This document shows, piece by piece, positions 22,916 to 34,789 of a stretch of 64,000 nucleotides of DNA. Numbering within the stretch: position 1 is the first letter of the stretch; each line of letters begins with the position of its first letter. The position numbers and the translations under genes were made by a program. The stretch is from Phanerochaete sordida (lineage: Eukaryota; Basidiomycota; Agaricomycetes; Polyporales; Phanerochaetaceae): positions 682,001 to 746,000 of the forward strand of contig BPQB01000004.1 of assembly GCA_019973155.2 (NCBI GenBank), written 5' to 3'. The notes under the pieces were generated by a model that was given only the letters and a program-made list of their open reading frames with translations, did not search any database and had not been told where the DNA came from.

Positions 22916-25900
22916 TTATGCACCGCTGCGGCCCACCGCCCGGGTGACAGAGTTCTTAGGCAGCACCGGAAGCGGCTTGCGAATCTTGTCGGGCTGGGGC
23001 GCAGGCAGGAAGCCCGCCTCGACGAGCCACGCGAGGTACTTGCCCATCAGCTCGTCGTCCACAGTCCCGTTCGTCTTTTCGGTATGCGGCGAGAGGAGGT
23101 CGCGCGTGTTTTGGTCGTCGAGCTCGGGCGCCTTGGTGCTCGTCGGCAGGTCGTCGAGCACAAAGTGCAGCAGCGGGAAGAGCGCGTTGTCCTGCACCTC
23201 CATGACGTGCCGCTCGAGCTGCCGGCGCCACTCGATGTATTCACAGCGCTCTGTGCCGTAGCCGTAGAGCGACAGCGAGGACAGGAACTCGTTGAAGGTG
23301 GGTCGAGGGAAGGCCGCGACGTGCAGGACGCTTTGGTGGTCGCGCGGAGCAGGGAGAGGGTACAGCGCTGCGAGGGCAGTCGAGCGCGCGACATGGTCCA
23401 CGGGCACCATGTTGATGGTGTTGTTGATGTCTGGAACGAGGCCGAGCTGGACGCAGCCCTTGACCATCCGCCAGACGAAGTCGTCGGTGTTAGTCACTGA
23501 TAGACAATTTAGCGACCTGACTTGCAATTGAGAAGGGTTCACTGACCAGCTGACTGGGAATCGCCCACAACGTAACCAGGGCGAAGAATGTGTCCGCTGA
23601 GGCCGCGCTTGCCCGCCTCAAAGAGCAGCTTCTCCGACACCCACTTGCTCTGGCCATACCCGACCTGCAGGCCTGTGCGCGCGCCCTCGAGGTCGTCGCT
23701 CTCGGGCACGGCGCCGTGCGCGTCCGACAGCTTCACGTAGTGCTCCGTGTCGATCGCGGACGTCGACGACACGAACACGACGAGCTTCGGCTTCGTCTGC
23801 GCGGCGAGGTCGATCGCGGTGAGCGTCGCGATCACGTTCGCCGCGCGCAGCTTCTCGTACGGGTACACCCAGTGCACGAGCGCGCCGTTGTGCACGATCG
23901 CGTCCGCCTCGGCGGCGAGGCGCGCCCAGGTCGGCTCGTCGAGCCCGAACTGCGCCTGGTCGAGGTCGCCCTTGACGACCTCGACGCGCCCGGCGGCGAC
24001 CCACCCCTCGTCCCAGACGCCGCGTCCGCTCGCGGCGTCGCGCAGGCGCTCGAGTGCAGCCTCGGTCGACTTGGCGCGGACGAGACAGATGACCTTCTTC
24101 ACGCGCGCCTCATCGCGCAGGAGCTCGCGCAGTACGAACGCGCCGAGGAAGCCGGTTGCGCCGGTCAGGAAGACGGTGAGCGGGTGGTCGCGGTAGTCGG
24201 CGGACACGCTCGCGTACGACGGCGCCAGCTTGCTAAGGAGCGCCTCATAGTCCTGGGCGTAGTCGACTTTGGCAGCCTCCGCTGCTGCCGCCGCGGAGTC
24301 GGCGGACGCATCCGGAGAGGCGTTGGAATCGAAGCCGAGGTCGGCATTGCGGAGGCTGTCAATGGCGGCGGCGAGGTCCTTGATGGTGGGCTTGTCGAAG
24401 ATGAGGCCAAGGGGCGCGTCGACGACGAAGGCCTTGCGGATCTCGAAGATGAGACGCGTGGCGAGGATGGAGTGGCCGCCAAGGTCGAAGAAGTTTTCGT
24501 CCAGGGGAATGGGGGCAGGAGCGTTGGGCAGAATGCGAGACCAAATCGCACGCATGGCCTCCTCAGTGACCGAGGCGGCAGGGCCATCGCGACGTGGCTC
24601 GGTGGTGACCTGCTGGACAGTATCTGGGAAGGGTAGCGCGGGCTTGTCGATCTTGCCGTTCGGGTTGAGAGGCATGCGCTTGAGCGGCACAAACACTGCG
24701 GGTGGATAAGTCAAACGCACGATGAGGAGCCGTATCGACTAAACGCACGAGAAGGAATGCTGTGCTTGGGCAGCTTCGTCTTCAAGTACTCCCTGATGTC
24801 CCGGATGAGGCGGCGGTACTTGCGCATGCCGCCCGCAACATTCTTGTCGTCCTCCTCGCCAATGTCGCTCGCGTACTCGTCGAGGCCGGGGCCGTCGACG
24901 GGCACGAAGTAGCTCACGAGGATCTTCTCCTCGTCCTTGTCGCGCCGCACGAGCGTCACGTTCTCGCGCACGAGCGGGTGCTGGCTCAGGTACGTGTCGA
25001 TCTCCTTGAGCTCGATGCGGAAGCCGCGGATCTTGACCTGGTCGTCCGCGCGCCCGGTGCACTCGACGACGCCCGTCGGCAGGTAGCGCCCGAGGTCGCC
25101 CGAGCGGTACATGCGGTCGCGCACGCCGTGCCAGAACTGCGCCGCGGGCCCGGTGAGCGTGTCCGGGCGCGGCGTGTCCGCGGCGAACCAGTTCGCGACG
25201 AACTTCTCCGCGGTCGCGTCTGCGTCGGAGTAGCCCTCGGCGAGGCCGCCCGAGCGGACGTAGATCTCGCCGAGCTCGCCGACGGCGCAGGGCACGTTGC
25301 GGTCGTTGCGGTTCACGACGAGCAGCTGGACGTCGACCATGCCCTGGCCGGCGGGCATGACGTCCTTCTGGGTCGCGAGGAACGTCGGGTCCACGGACAC
25401 GCTCGGGATCTCGAAGTACGACACCGCGCGCTGCGTCTCCGTCGTGCCGTACATGTTGATGATGTTCACGTTCGCCGCGAGCGCTTGCAAACGCAAGCAG
25501 TCGCGCTTCGTCAGGATGTCGCCAACGAAGAACGCGTTGCGCAGTGAGGGGATCTGGCGAGTAGCCTGCGCAGAGAGGAGCTGACCCATGGCTGGGGTGA
25601 GATGGGTGACAGTGACCTCATTCTGGGCCATCCACTCGGCGAGACGTCCAGGAGTACCGATATCATCGGCTGTAGGGACGTAGAGCTGTGCACCGAAGAA
25701 CAGAGGCGTGAACACTGAGATATCGCGTTAGATTAGGCAGGAGCTAGAACCTATGGATGTATGCACGTACTGTCGCGTTGGATAGGATCGTGGGCGATAC
25801 CACTCAGCATCGTGAACTTCGAGTTCTCGCCCAAGCCGAAGCGTTCTCCCATCCAAGGGAAGAAGTGGGTCAAACTGTAATGCCGTCCGCGCACACCCTT

Positions 25901-27361
25901 GGGGATACCGGTGCTTCCGCTAGTGAACGAGAGGGTGCCGACGCTGTCGGGGCCAAGGGGAACGTCCGGATCAGTGCCGGCCAGCGCGCGGTGAGGAGCG
26001 AGGACATCGTCGGAGCCGTCAACGCTGCCGCCGAGGATCTGACCGTCGGCAAGCAACTCGAGCGCAGGGACCTCGACGCGGATTTGCACTTCGTTCTGGA
26101 TGAACTCCCGAACTGAGGGACCAATTTTGCCTGCGCCCTTGAGAACAACGAGTGCGCGCGGCTGGGCGACTTGGAGATAGATATTCTGTCTGTTTGGGGG
26201 ATATGCGGGATCTGACGCGATTGGTGAATATGAGTCGCGCTCAGAGGGCAGCACAGACGCACCTATGACCGAGAACGTCGCCCCTGCCTTCAAGATCGCC
26301 ATCACCGCAACGACGAGCTCCACGCTCCGGTACGCATACACCATGACCACCTCCTCCCTCTGCACGCCGCCCTTGAGCAGATGGTGTGCCAGGATGTTCG
26401 ACGCATGGCGGATCTGGCCATACGTGAACGTGACCTTCTCCTGCGCCTCGAGCGCGTCGGAGGGGAGACACTGCACGACACAGGGCCGGTCAGGGAAGCG
26501 CTGCGCGTTCTGCGAGAAGATGTCGGGGATGGCGCCCTTGAAGTCGCACCAATTGAGGTCCGCGGTCGGGTCGGGGAGGAGCGCGCGCTGCGCGGGCGTG
26601 AGGAGCGGCACCGCACCGACGGGTGCCCGCGGATTCGCGGCGGCCTTGCGCAGGAGCACCGAGAGCTGGTCGACGATGAAGTTGATCCGGCTCTGCGAGA
26701 AGAGCAGCGAGTTGTAGATGACGCGCAGCGAGATGTGCGGCGTCAGCGACGCGCGCGCGGTCGTCTCGGGCTGGCGCGTGACGAAGACCGTGAGGTCCGA
26801 CGTGAGGCTCGTCGTGCGCAGGTAGTTGTCCATGGGCTTGTCGGTCTCATCGAAGAACCGGACGCGGAAGAGAGGGCGGGAGCTGTCGATGCTGTCGGGC
26901 TTGTCCTGGTTCAAAGCGCGTACGATGGTCTCGTACGGAAGCGCGTCCTCCTCGGCCTCCCTCTCCACCTGCTGCACCTTGCGTACCACGGTCCAGAAAG
27001 CATCGCTGGGTTCTATGGGGATTCGCAACACCAGCGGGTCCTGGGCTTGTGCAGATGAAGAGCCGATGAGGAGATCGGTCTCGCCGGTGTATCTGTGGAG
27101 GAGAACGGAGAAGGCGGAGAGCAGAAGCTGGAACGCGGAAGGAGTGTTGCCTCCGGAGACTTCCTCCTCTTCGTCCCCTTCAGATTCGTTGTAAGTCGCA
27201 AGTCTGAGCAGACCCAAGCATGTTTGCTCCGAGAGGTCCGCGGTAATTGCAGCTTCGACAAGCCTGCTTCCGCCGACTTGTCGTGGGTAGTCGGTGGGGA
27301 GAGAGATGTCGGGAAGGCTTTGAAGTCGCGCTACGACGCGCTGAACGCGAGCGTCCGCCAT
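22916..27361 (-). CDS. LYS2: L-2-aminoadipate reductase (lysine biosynthesis)
   Basis: Four exons (minus): 27361-25771, 25714-24749, 24695-23547, 23496-22916; 1428 residues, the usual size. Domain order: N-terminal condensation-like region (about 1-250), adenylation domain with [10 protein letters not shown] (A3) and [16 protein letters not shown], a carrier domain with [15 protein letters not shown] whose Ser (about 928) takes phosphopantetheine, then a thioester-reductase domain with [19 protein letters not shown]. The end ([18 protein letters not shown], then a long C-terminal part) is standard. Known function: ATP activates alpha-aminoadipate, which is loaded on the carrier and reduced by NADPH to the semialdehyde in the fungal lysine pathway. 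It needs a phosphopantetheinyl transferase (Lys5) encoded elsewhere. Lysine synthesis by this route is a fungal marker. Confidence 0.96.
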
Positions 27362-27989
27362 TTTGGTGTAAGGGAGAGATGAGAGAGTGTGGCAAGTTTA
27401 AAGTGACTATCCATCTCGCAAGCCTGACTCGGCCTCGGCGCTAATATTTTTGCCAGGAGATGCCGGGATTCGGCCGAGCCAAAGGCTTTGTGGCGTTCAC
27501 GTGGCTCCACGTGGATTCTTTTCATACCGTCCCGACTCTGGCGCCTTGGCCAAGTGTCTCCGGTCTATCATCTACGGTGGTCGGGCACATCCCTTCCATC
27601 CCCATTGATTAACACCCGCGCCCGACTTGATGGTTCTGATACATTGTCTCAACAGTCGGCGTCATGTTATGCTGCACTTAGAAAGACAGCGGGTCGCTCG
27701 AACCTCGGACGACATCCTGCAACATCAGCGGGAAGGCATCATTGATTCGTGGGGTAGTCTTGGAGACATCCATGTTTGAAGCCCTGGAATCTCTATTGCA
27801 GACTGGTTCTATCGGACTTTCAAGGTATAGTTGCAGCTGTGCACGCGCTGTGACGCTCAGCTCATAATACTGCGTACGGCGCCGCTGAGATGTGCCCAAA
27901 CCTCAGCTCACGAGCAGATCACAGAAAGTGAGACACTTTGCGCGCGGTAAGACTTTGCTGACTGCATTTACTGGGACAGGCACTACGAG
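27362..27989. other. Divergent intergenic region between LYS2 and a small secreted-protein gene
   Basis: About 630 bp with no convincing gene, holding the LYS2 promoter and upstream control region of the gene at 28084. Confidence 0.55.
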
Positions 27990-27996
27990 TATATAA
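27990..27996 (+). promoter_or_regulatory. TATA box of the small secreted-protein gene
   Basis: TATATAA about 88 nt before the ATG at 28084; the leader between them is pyrimidine-rich. Good match in sequence and spacing. Confidence 0.6.
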
Positions 27997-28083
27997 GCCA
28001 GCCAGCGCGCGTGTCTGGTCGCTAGGCTTGACGTCTCAACGATTCTTCCACCGTCCCTTTCCACCCCCATCTTCTGACTCAAC

Positions 28084-28716
28084 ATGCTCTTCAGCGGCCG
28101 GTCCGCCCTTGTTGCTGTCTTCATGCTTGTCGCGTCTGCCACGCAGGGCCTGGCCGTCTGCGCCGATGGTCAAATGGGTGAGCATGAGCCCCTGCTGCGT
28201 CGGTGAACCGTATGCTAACCCCCTTTTCGCAGCGGTTGGCTCGGAGATGGTAAGCACATGCATACATACCTCAAAGTAACTCACGACGTAAACTAATCCA
28301 ATGCGGCCCTCCAGCTCCAGATGGTGCGCCAGGATATACTGACCAAGCTGAACCATTGGCTGATATGCATGCTCCAGTTCACCGGGCCTGCCCGCGCGTT
28401 CGACGAATACAGCGGCTTCCTGATGGCCAACAACTGCAACCTCATCTCCCAGAACGGCATCACGCAGGCGACGGACCAGATGTGTAAAGGCGGCTACAGC
28501 AAGGGTGCTTCGATCACCTGCGACGGCAGCGGCAAGTGAGTATTCTGCGTACCGTGCTGGAAGCAAGCGGCTGACGATGTGCGGCCTTTCAGCCCCACTG
28601 CCGCAGTCGATACACAGGGTCAGAAGTGGAACTGCTCCCCGACGAACGACGATAGCTGCGATGTTGGGGGCTCTGGAGGACGCTTTTCGGTCCTTGCTTG
28701 CTGCACCCGTGCTTAG
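28084..28716 (+). CDS. Small secreted cysteine-rich protein, function unknown
   Basis: Favoured exons: 28084-28177, 28233-28249, 28378-28535, 28593-28716; about 130 residues. The signal peptide is clear (about 1-24, core ALVAVFMLVASATQGLA). The mature part has eight cysteines, ending in an adjacent pair (VLACCTR). Spacing differs from the hydrophobin pattern (only one CC pair, at the very end). Exon 2 is just 17 nt. The next junction is uncertain: an acceptor at 28315 or 28321 would add residues up to LQMVRQDILTKLNHWL, but the stretch 28324-28377 looks like a 54-nt intron, so I joined GSEM to FTGPARAF. Secretion is well supported; the role (cell wall, effector or other) is not known. Confidence 0.7.
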
Positions 28717-29440
28717 CGTACTAGTTCTAGGGGAAGTCACCGAATACGATATCGCTCAGATCGTATTCTCCGCTTTGGAACGGCATGCCTGAGCGGATGT
28801 GGACGGCAGGGCTGCGAATTTGAGTCGTGTTGCGTTTCTGCGAAACCCCAGACGGTGCCCAAGCGAGAAGATCCTGTCGAGTGATCATGTAGCAAGGCAA
28901 CGAGGCAGAGGCCCGGCGTCGTCGTGCGGCCGTACGGCGCTAACTCTTACAGCTTCCAACACCCTACAACGTCGATTTCCTGGAGACCCAAGTATTTACT
29001 CAGCGGAAGGTTCCGGCCACGAAGGCGTGTGCAGCGCGGATAGAATTACATGGTGGTGGCTAACGAGTTGATGTGAGGCCCTGGTCTGGTGCGCGAGGGA
29101 GCGCGGTCTGACGCCGACGTTGAAGTCAGATCATCGATATCTTGTAGGCAAGTTTACGTCGATGAGGAGGACATACGGGGTTTTTCTGGATCTGCGCTTC
29201 GCTGACATCACAGATATTCGAAGCACTCGCCGCACTCGGCGGGTATTGGCAAAGGGCTGCGGATTTCGTCGTCGTCAGGCAATGGCACGCGAAATACGCA
29301 CTGTAGGCTGGCGAGCGACGCTCTGGGCGTGCGGGGCCCGGACCTACGGCCTGAGGCCCGCGGACGAGATCAGGTGAGCCCGTTTATAGTCGCGATAAAC
29401 ATGTCCACGTGATCGCGATCGCCCCCGACGTCAGCCTCCA

Positions 29441-29499
29441 GGGTATAAATACCCGCGTACCGTCGTCCAGCCGCACATCCAGCTCTCTGCTTCTCCAGG
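29441..29499 (+). promoter_or_regulatory. Orphan core promoter with a splice donor but no ORF
   Basis: GGGTATAAATACCC (29441-29454) is a strong TATA box inside a 6-bp inverted repeat. It is followed by a C/T-rich leader-like segment and a good donor (CCAG|GTACGT, at 29498/29499). No ATG lies between, and no convincing coding exon follows; the nearest plausible acceptor is at 29573-29574. It may be the 5' end of a lost gene or of a non-coding transcript. Confidence 0.35.
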
Positions 29500-29702
29500 T
29501 ACGTCCCCATTCCCTCTCCTTTTCCCTGTCGGCGGAGCACTATCTACGACGCTCGTAGCTTGCTACACGCATAGCGGGGCAAGGGTGCGCGGCATTTACT
29601 TGCCGACCGTCGACACCGCTACCGAGCTGAGCTGGCTCCGGGCAGCCCAGCGCGGTAGCGGCTCTGCACTTTCGTCCCGCGATGGACTGACGTGCAGTGC
29701 GG

Positions 29703-29728
29703 GGGGCTCGGTGCAGTGCACGAGCCCC
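29703..29728. repeat. Near-perfect GC-rich hairpin
   Basis: The arms GGGGCTCGGTGCA and TGCACGAGCCCC pair around a central G with one unpaired base. It is strong enough to form in RNA or single-stranded DNA. No T-run follows, so a bacterial-type terminator does not apply. Confidence 0.6.
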
Positions 29729-31055
29729 GAGCGAGGTCCAGGTTAGGCTACCCCTGCCTCCGACCTGGCGCGCGATCCCGGCGCGCCGAATCGCACGGCG
29801 TGCGTAAAACAACTCCTCCCAGCGGGAGAAATCCTGCTGCCACACTGGGGATATGGCCTCTCGCCCGGCGGCTGCGACGGCGGATCCGCGGGCGATGCCT
29901 AGGCTCAGAGGAGCCCTGTGAGCCTTATAGTCTCATGGATCCCTGGAGGGTACTGAACCAAGGGCGCACGGGGATGATCGGCTTCTTGAGAAAGTCGACG
30001 GGCTGGCTTGAAGTCCCCGAAGGATGGGCGGCCCTGACTCGGGTCGTCCTGGTGCAGGATTTTCCGTAGCCCTTCGGGATAAGTACCTTGCGTGGCATTC
30101 GTCAGCAAGCGAAACCAACATGCACCAAACCTGTCTTGTCTTTCTTCCCTTGCGTATTATGTGTTTTCCGGGATCAGATAACACCTGCATTCTGCACGCC
30201 TATCATACGACGGAGAGTGATGTTCAAAGCTGGCCTTGCAGCGTGCTGGCGCCAGACACTGCACCAGACGTCGGTGTTCACTATCACGAGCCTGTCTTTT
30301 TTCTGCCTTACATCTTTTGTAAATGTGAGGCTGACATCGTCCTCCATGAGTTCGAGAACAAGTACTGCAAGCCTGAACCGAAGTGCAGAGTTTAGGGCAG
30401 GGCAGTTGCACGGCGCTTGCCATGTCCTCGGTCACGTGGCATCGTCCGCGTCTGCTGTCTCGTTGAGAATCGAGAGTTCGCTGCCGTCGCCGCACGCTAC
30501 AGGTTCACAGTTATTGAAGAAGTAAGTTACTCAAAAGATTGAACGCTTATTGCGACATCTGACAGCAGTGTCGGGGAGCTTAGCCGGCCTACCTTGCTCG
30601 TACGTATCATCGTGGCTTGTTCTCGGTCAACGCAGTAGCGCGCCGCATCTCCCCTCTTGCCTGACACTGTCTACAGCAGCTCGATACTCTTGCGCTCCGG
30701 CTTGTATCGAGTTAAGGGACTCGAGGCGCCAGCGTTCGTGATCGTCATCTTGCACTTCAAGTCGCGAACAATAAGCACAGCTGGACCCGCCACTCCCTCC
30801 CCTTGCCTCTAGCTTCGAGGGCTAACGCACCGTTCTCTCGAAACACAGCTTCTAGCTTTTCTCAGCATAGCTTGAGGACATTTTGAGTGCGTGAATACGA
30901 GTGGTGTTTCGCAGTACTGCTGTGGTGCTGATTACCATGTCGTTAGTCTGGTCAAAGCGATTACGCCACCATCATCTGTTTGTCGGGTGTCTTGACCAGT
31001 TGACCCGCCGTTTGACGCGCCACGGTGGCCCCAGTCTGGTGTGGCCCCTTGTCGA

Positions 31056-31061
31056 TTTAAA
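31056..31061 (+). promoter_or_regulatory. TATA-like box of FunK1 gene A
   Basis: TTTAAA within GTCGATTTAAAGGCC, about 55 nt before the ATG at 31112, with a pyrimidine-rich leader between. Confidence 0.4.
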
Positions 31062-31111
31062 GGCCCGAGCACAATAGACGTGAGTTCCCTTCTCCTTTCC
31101 TCTCAACCATC

Positions 31112-34100
31112 ATGACGGGGGACTCACAGCCTTCGAGGCGGTCTGCCCGCCTCGCGTCGACGGCGCCCCTCGGTCCTCAGCCTCCTCTAGCCGACGGACC
31201 CGCGCACAACACCCGACTTAACCAGCGCCGAGTGGTCATCGATCGCGATATCGTAGACGGCGACGTCATCCCGTCCATCCTTGTAACCACTGTCAGGAGA
31301 GAAGCCAAAGACGGTTCGACAGAGTCAGGCTTACCAGCATTCGTCACGCGATACACCACTCCCACCCCGGAAGATAGCCCTCGCGAGCAGCGTATTGACA
31401 AGCGGCACCTTACCTCACCGACTATGGTGAGGCCTGACGGAGACCCTCTGACGGGCAAGAACGGCTCTGGTTCGCCGATGAAGTCGCTTTCGTGGAGCGA
31501 GCAAACAGTTGCCCAAGTCGATGACCGCTGCGTTCAAATAACGGTCGACGAATTTATCCTGCTACTGCCCAACGACTCCAAAGACATCGACGATAAGCAG
31601 TGGAAGAAGCTCTCCCCTCGATCTTTTCGCGGAGCCGATATCAGGAACCTGCCCGACAGCTCAGAATCGAAGATGTACATCCCATTGGTGACTACGGCCT
31701 TCTCAAGAAGCTACTCCAACGAACTCACCTTTGGCTTTTTCGCAGTGCAACATACTCAATGCAGTAGAGCGCCTTGCAGGCTCAAGATACAGGTGGAAAG
31801 TCGTCGCCAACCATGTCGAAAGCCGAGACGTGGACCATCGACCGGACCTGGCAAGGTACCCCATAAACATCGACGACGCGAAGTTGGCGTACACACGCGA
31901 CATGGAGAAGTACGACGCTGAGATCGCGCGCTGCGCCTGGGCATGGATGTGCAGCCTTATCGAGGTCAAGAACGCGGACGACAAGGCAGCCTTCCATTTT
32001 CGCTCGTGCAGAGACAAGGACGGCATTCAGAAGTTTCTGCGTGACAGCGACGTAGGCAAGAAGGCGCGTGCGCAGTTCATCAAGTTCTACATTGAGGCTG
32101 CCTTACGTCAACATCGCACCCACTTCTACACCTTCTACATTGCTGACATGTACGTCCGTGTCTTCCGCTGGGACCGTGTCGGCTGTATCGCGTCGGAACC
32201 TATCGACCTGGAGAAGAACCCGAGACAGTTCCTCAACATCCTCTACCGCTTGGCGACGTCTTCCGAGGACTACGGAGCCGATGACACGGTGTTCTGTGCT
32301 TCAGAGGAGGATGTCTCTGAAGTCGAGGCTTACGACCCGGGAGACAACCAGTATTTCAAGGACTACAAGGATATGATGTTGGACGATCAGCTCTCGTACC
32401 CCATCTATAAGGTTAGTTCCCCCTTCATACCGCGCGGCCATGACTTCATACCTGCGTGTCAGGTCTCATGCCCCACTGTCTCACTCGACGAGGCTCATAG
32501 CGCCAACGGAGAGGAGCGGGAGTACCTCATCGGCCGGTACGCCTTCGGCCACTATTCGCCCATGGGCCGCTGTACCCGCGGGTATGCCGCCTTCGACATG
32601 AAGACCAAGCGTCTGGCGTGGCTCAAGGACCAATGGCGCTGCGCTGCGCGCCCGCACACCGAGCTCGACGCATACATCCGCCTGCACAAGCACAACGTGC
32701 CTTTCATTGCGACCCCGGTTTCTGGGGGCGACCTCGACAGCCACTACACGGTCAGCCAGAAGTACATGACACATCTGTCTGAGGACTGGCGCCCTGGCAA
32801 GCGGGTGCATACGCGCCTGGTGACGAAGGAGGTGGGGCGACTCCTCGAGACGTATAAGAACTCGATCGAGCTGGTCAGCGTGTGTGGCCAAGCCTTCAAA
32901 GGTATGTCCCGTCGAATCTCTGCTTTGTTTCTGAGTCAGTCTCACATGTCCCGCGTAGCTCATAGGTCAGCATACGAAGACGCGAACATCCTGCACCGCG
33001 ACGTCAGCATCGGGAACATCATGATCAACGCCGAGACAGGGAAGGGCTTCCTGAATGATTGGGACCTATGCAAGTATCGCGAAGACCTGGACAACATGGT
33101 TCCTGCGTCAGAGCCCGCTGGTATCTCTGTAGGTCTTCGTCTCCATATCCAGTTGTCTATATCTGAACGGCATCGACTCAGGGAACTTGGGCTTTCAAAT
33201 CTGCTCTATCTTTGCGATATCCTCGGAAACCTCCTTCGGTCGCAGACGACGTAGAGTCGTTCGTCTACGTCGTTCTCTTCTATGCCTTCCGCTTCCACCA
33301 CCACGAGCTCTCCCCTGCCCCCGAGAACTCTTCCGAAGAGGCCTGCATCGAGGCCAATGTCGAGAACGTTCCGCTTATGAACCGGATCTACGTCTTCTTC
33401 TATCTGCAAATGCAGGTCGGCGGCGGATATTACAAGGGCGGCGCGGACAAGTACTACGCGATTCTACGGGGCGAGCCTCCCATGACTTTGCGGCCTCTCG
33501 AAGATGGCCGTATCACTCTCCTGGGCGATTTCCTCTCGAGGGCTTACAAGCTTCTCTCGGAGCATTACTGGGCGCTGGACCAAGCCGATTTGGAGCAATG
33601 GGACGTCAAGCCCGGAGACCACGTTTCACCGGACGAGGCAGGAGCGGCGCAGCAAGCACGGGGCAAGCAGTTGGCTGATGCCGAGTTGGCGAAGATCGCA
33701 GAGGAGACAGAGAACCAGCTCTCGTCCTACCTCGATGACATGGGGAAAGACCATGCAAACGACGTCCGCCGCCCGGAAGATGAGGCGGAGGCGCGCCTCC
33801 GGCGGGCGCAAGGGATGCCGTGCCCGTTCCGCGACCCACAGCGCGTGCTGGACACGCATGAAGAGATGTCGCGGATCTTCTACCACATCTTCTTCGAAAG
33901 CGGCGGCGTGCGGATTGACGTGTCCCCGTTCCTCGTCGACAAGCGCTACGATCAGTTCCTCAGCTGGAAGCAGCTCTGCTTTCTCGACCAGCGCGGCCCC
34001 ACCGGCAAGCCCCTGCGCAAGGCGCTCCTTGACTTGTCGCGTGAACGCGAGAAGCGCAAGCGCAGCGAGGACGACGAACCCGAAAATGTGCAAGACGACG

Positions 34101-34420
34101 TGCCGCCCCCGCCCAAGAAGAAAGCATCGGCAGCGAAGGCATCTGAACCCAAGGTCAAGAAGGCGGCGAAGCCTTCGGCATCTTCGACACGCAAACGCGT
34201 GCCCGTACCGAAGGTGGCTGATCCGAAGAAGACGACTAGGAAAGTGCCTGCACCTCGGAAGGCCGCAGCTGGCAGGAAACCCGCAAGCCCACGGAGGGGA
34301 GACGCCGTGAAGGCTGAAGCTACGGGACGGTCGAGGTCCTCCAAATCAGCTAAAGCTGTGCAGCCAGTTGCTGCGACGCGACGATCTACCCGCCTTGCCG
34401 CGAAGGACGCGGGTCGCTAG
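31112..34420 (+). CDS. FunK1-type fungal protein kinase, gene A
   Basis: Five exons: 31112-31687, 31746-32411, 32463-32901, 32959-33128, 33182-34420; 1029 residues. The kinase core spans about 190-700. Recognisable FunK1 landmarks: AEIARCAWAWM and YVRVFRWDRVGC in the first half, GRCTRGYAAFD with the probable catalytic lysine in LAWLKDQWRC, catalytic loop ILHRDVSIGNIMIN (HRD), and metal-binding segment GFLNDWDLCKYRED in place of DFG. The last 120 residues are a Lys/Ala/Pro-rich tail ending RRSTRLAAKDAGR; a similar RRSARLA lies near the N-terminus. The family is expanded in basidiomycetes and substrates are unknown. Exon lengths match gene C (576, 666 and 170 nt shared), confirming both models. 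Nuclear location is inferred from the basic tail. Confidence 0.88.
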
Positions 34421-34789
34421 GTCTCGGACCGTCGTTATGATAACCGCCGTTCTTCGTGCACCCCCCATACTCGTGTTTATTCCATATTTAATACATATCC
34501 CATACTACTCGTCCTGCGGAGCTACTCGACACGTCGACGAGCGGGGTCAGAGGGAAGAACGATAATTAATACCTGACGCTGCCTGAGCCTTGCTTACGGG
34601 CCAATGCCTGTTCCAAAGGCTTTTGCGAGACGGATTTGAGCAGACAGCCGCGCGCCACAGCGTGACGGCGGTGCCGACCTTTCCGCCCCCGCTGTGACGC
34701 CTCGAGGCCTCGTGGGCCGTATCTCTACACGGGAAACGCTGGTCCAGTTCGACGCGTTCCCAGACGAATGTCGCGCGGACCTCGGCGCG

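Larger units (their letters stand above)
28717..31055. other. 2.3 kb gene-poor stretch
   Basis: No open frame here shows the codon bias, splice partners or family features of the surrounding genes; the longest (about 125 codons) look random. It contains an orphan promoter-like segment (29441-29499) and a GC-rich hairpin (29703-29728). GC-rich sequence at 29550-29910 contrasts with the more balanced flanks and may be a decayed gene. Confidence 0.55.

Noticed and set aside
23590..24636. 348-codon open frame on the plus strand opposite LYS2 (and another at 24762-25547)
   Set aside because: Antisense shadows of the reductase and adenylation domains; arginine/valine-rich junk without motifs.
22916..27361. 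Non-ribosomal peptide synthetase or polyketide-like cluster
   Set aside because: The A-T-reductase order, size and motifs fit aminoadipate reductase; no other cluster genes are nearby.
28084..28716. Hydrophobin
   Set aside because: It has eight cysteines but only one adjacent pair, at the C-terminus; hydrophobins need two internal CC pairs.
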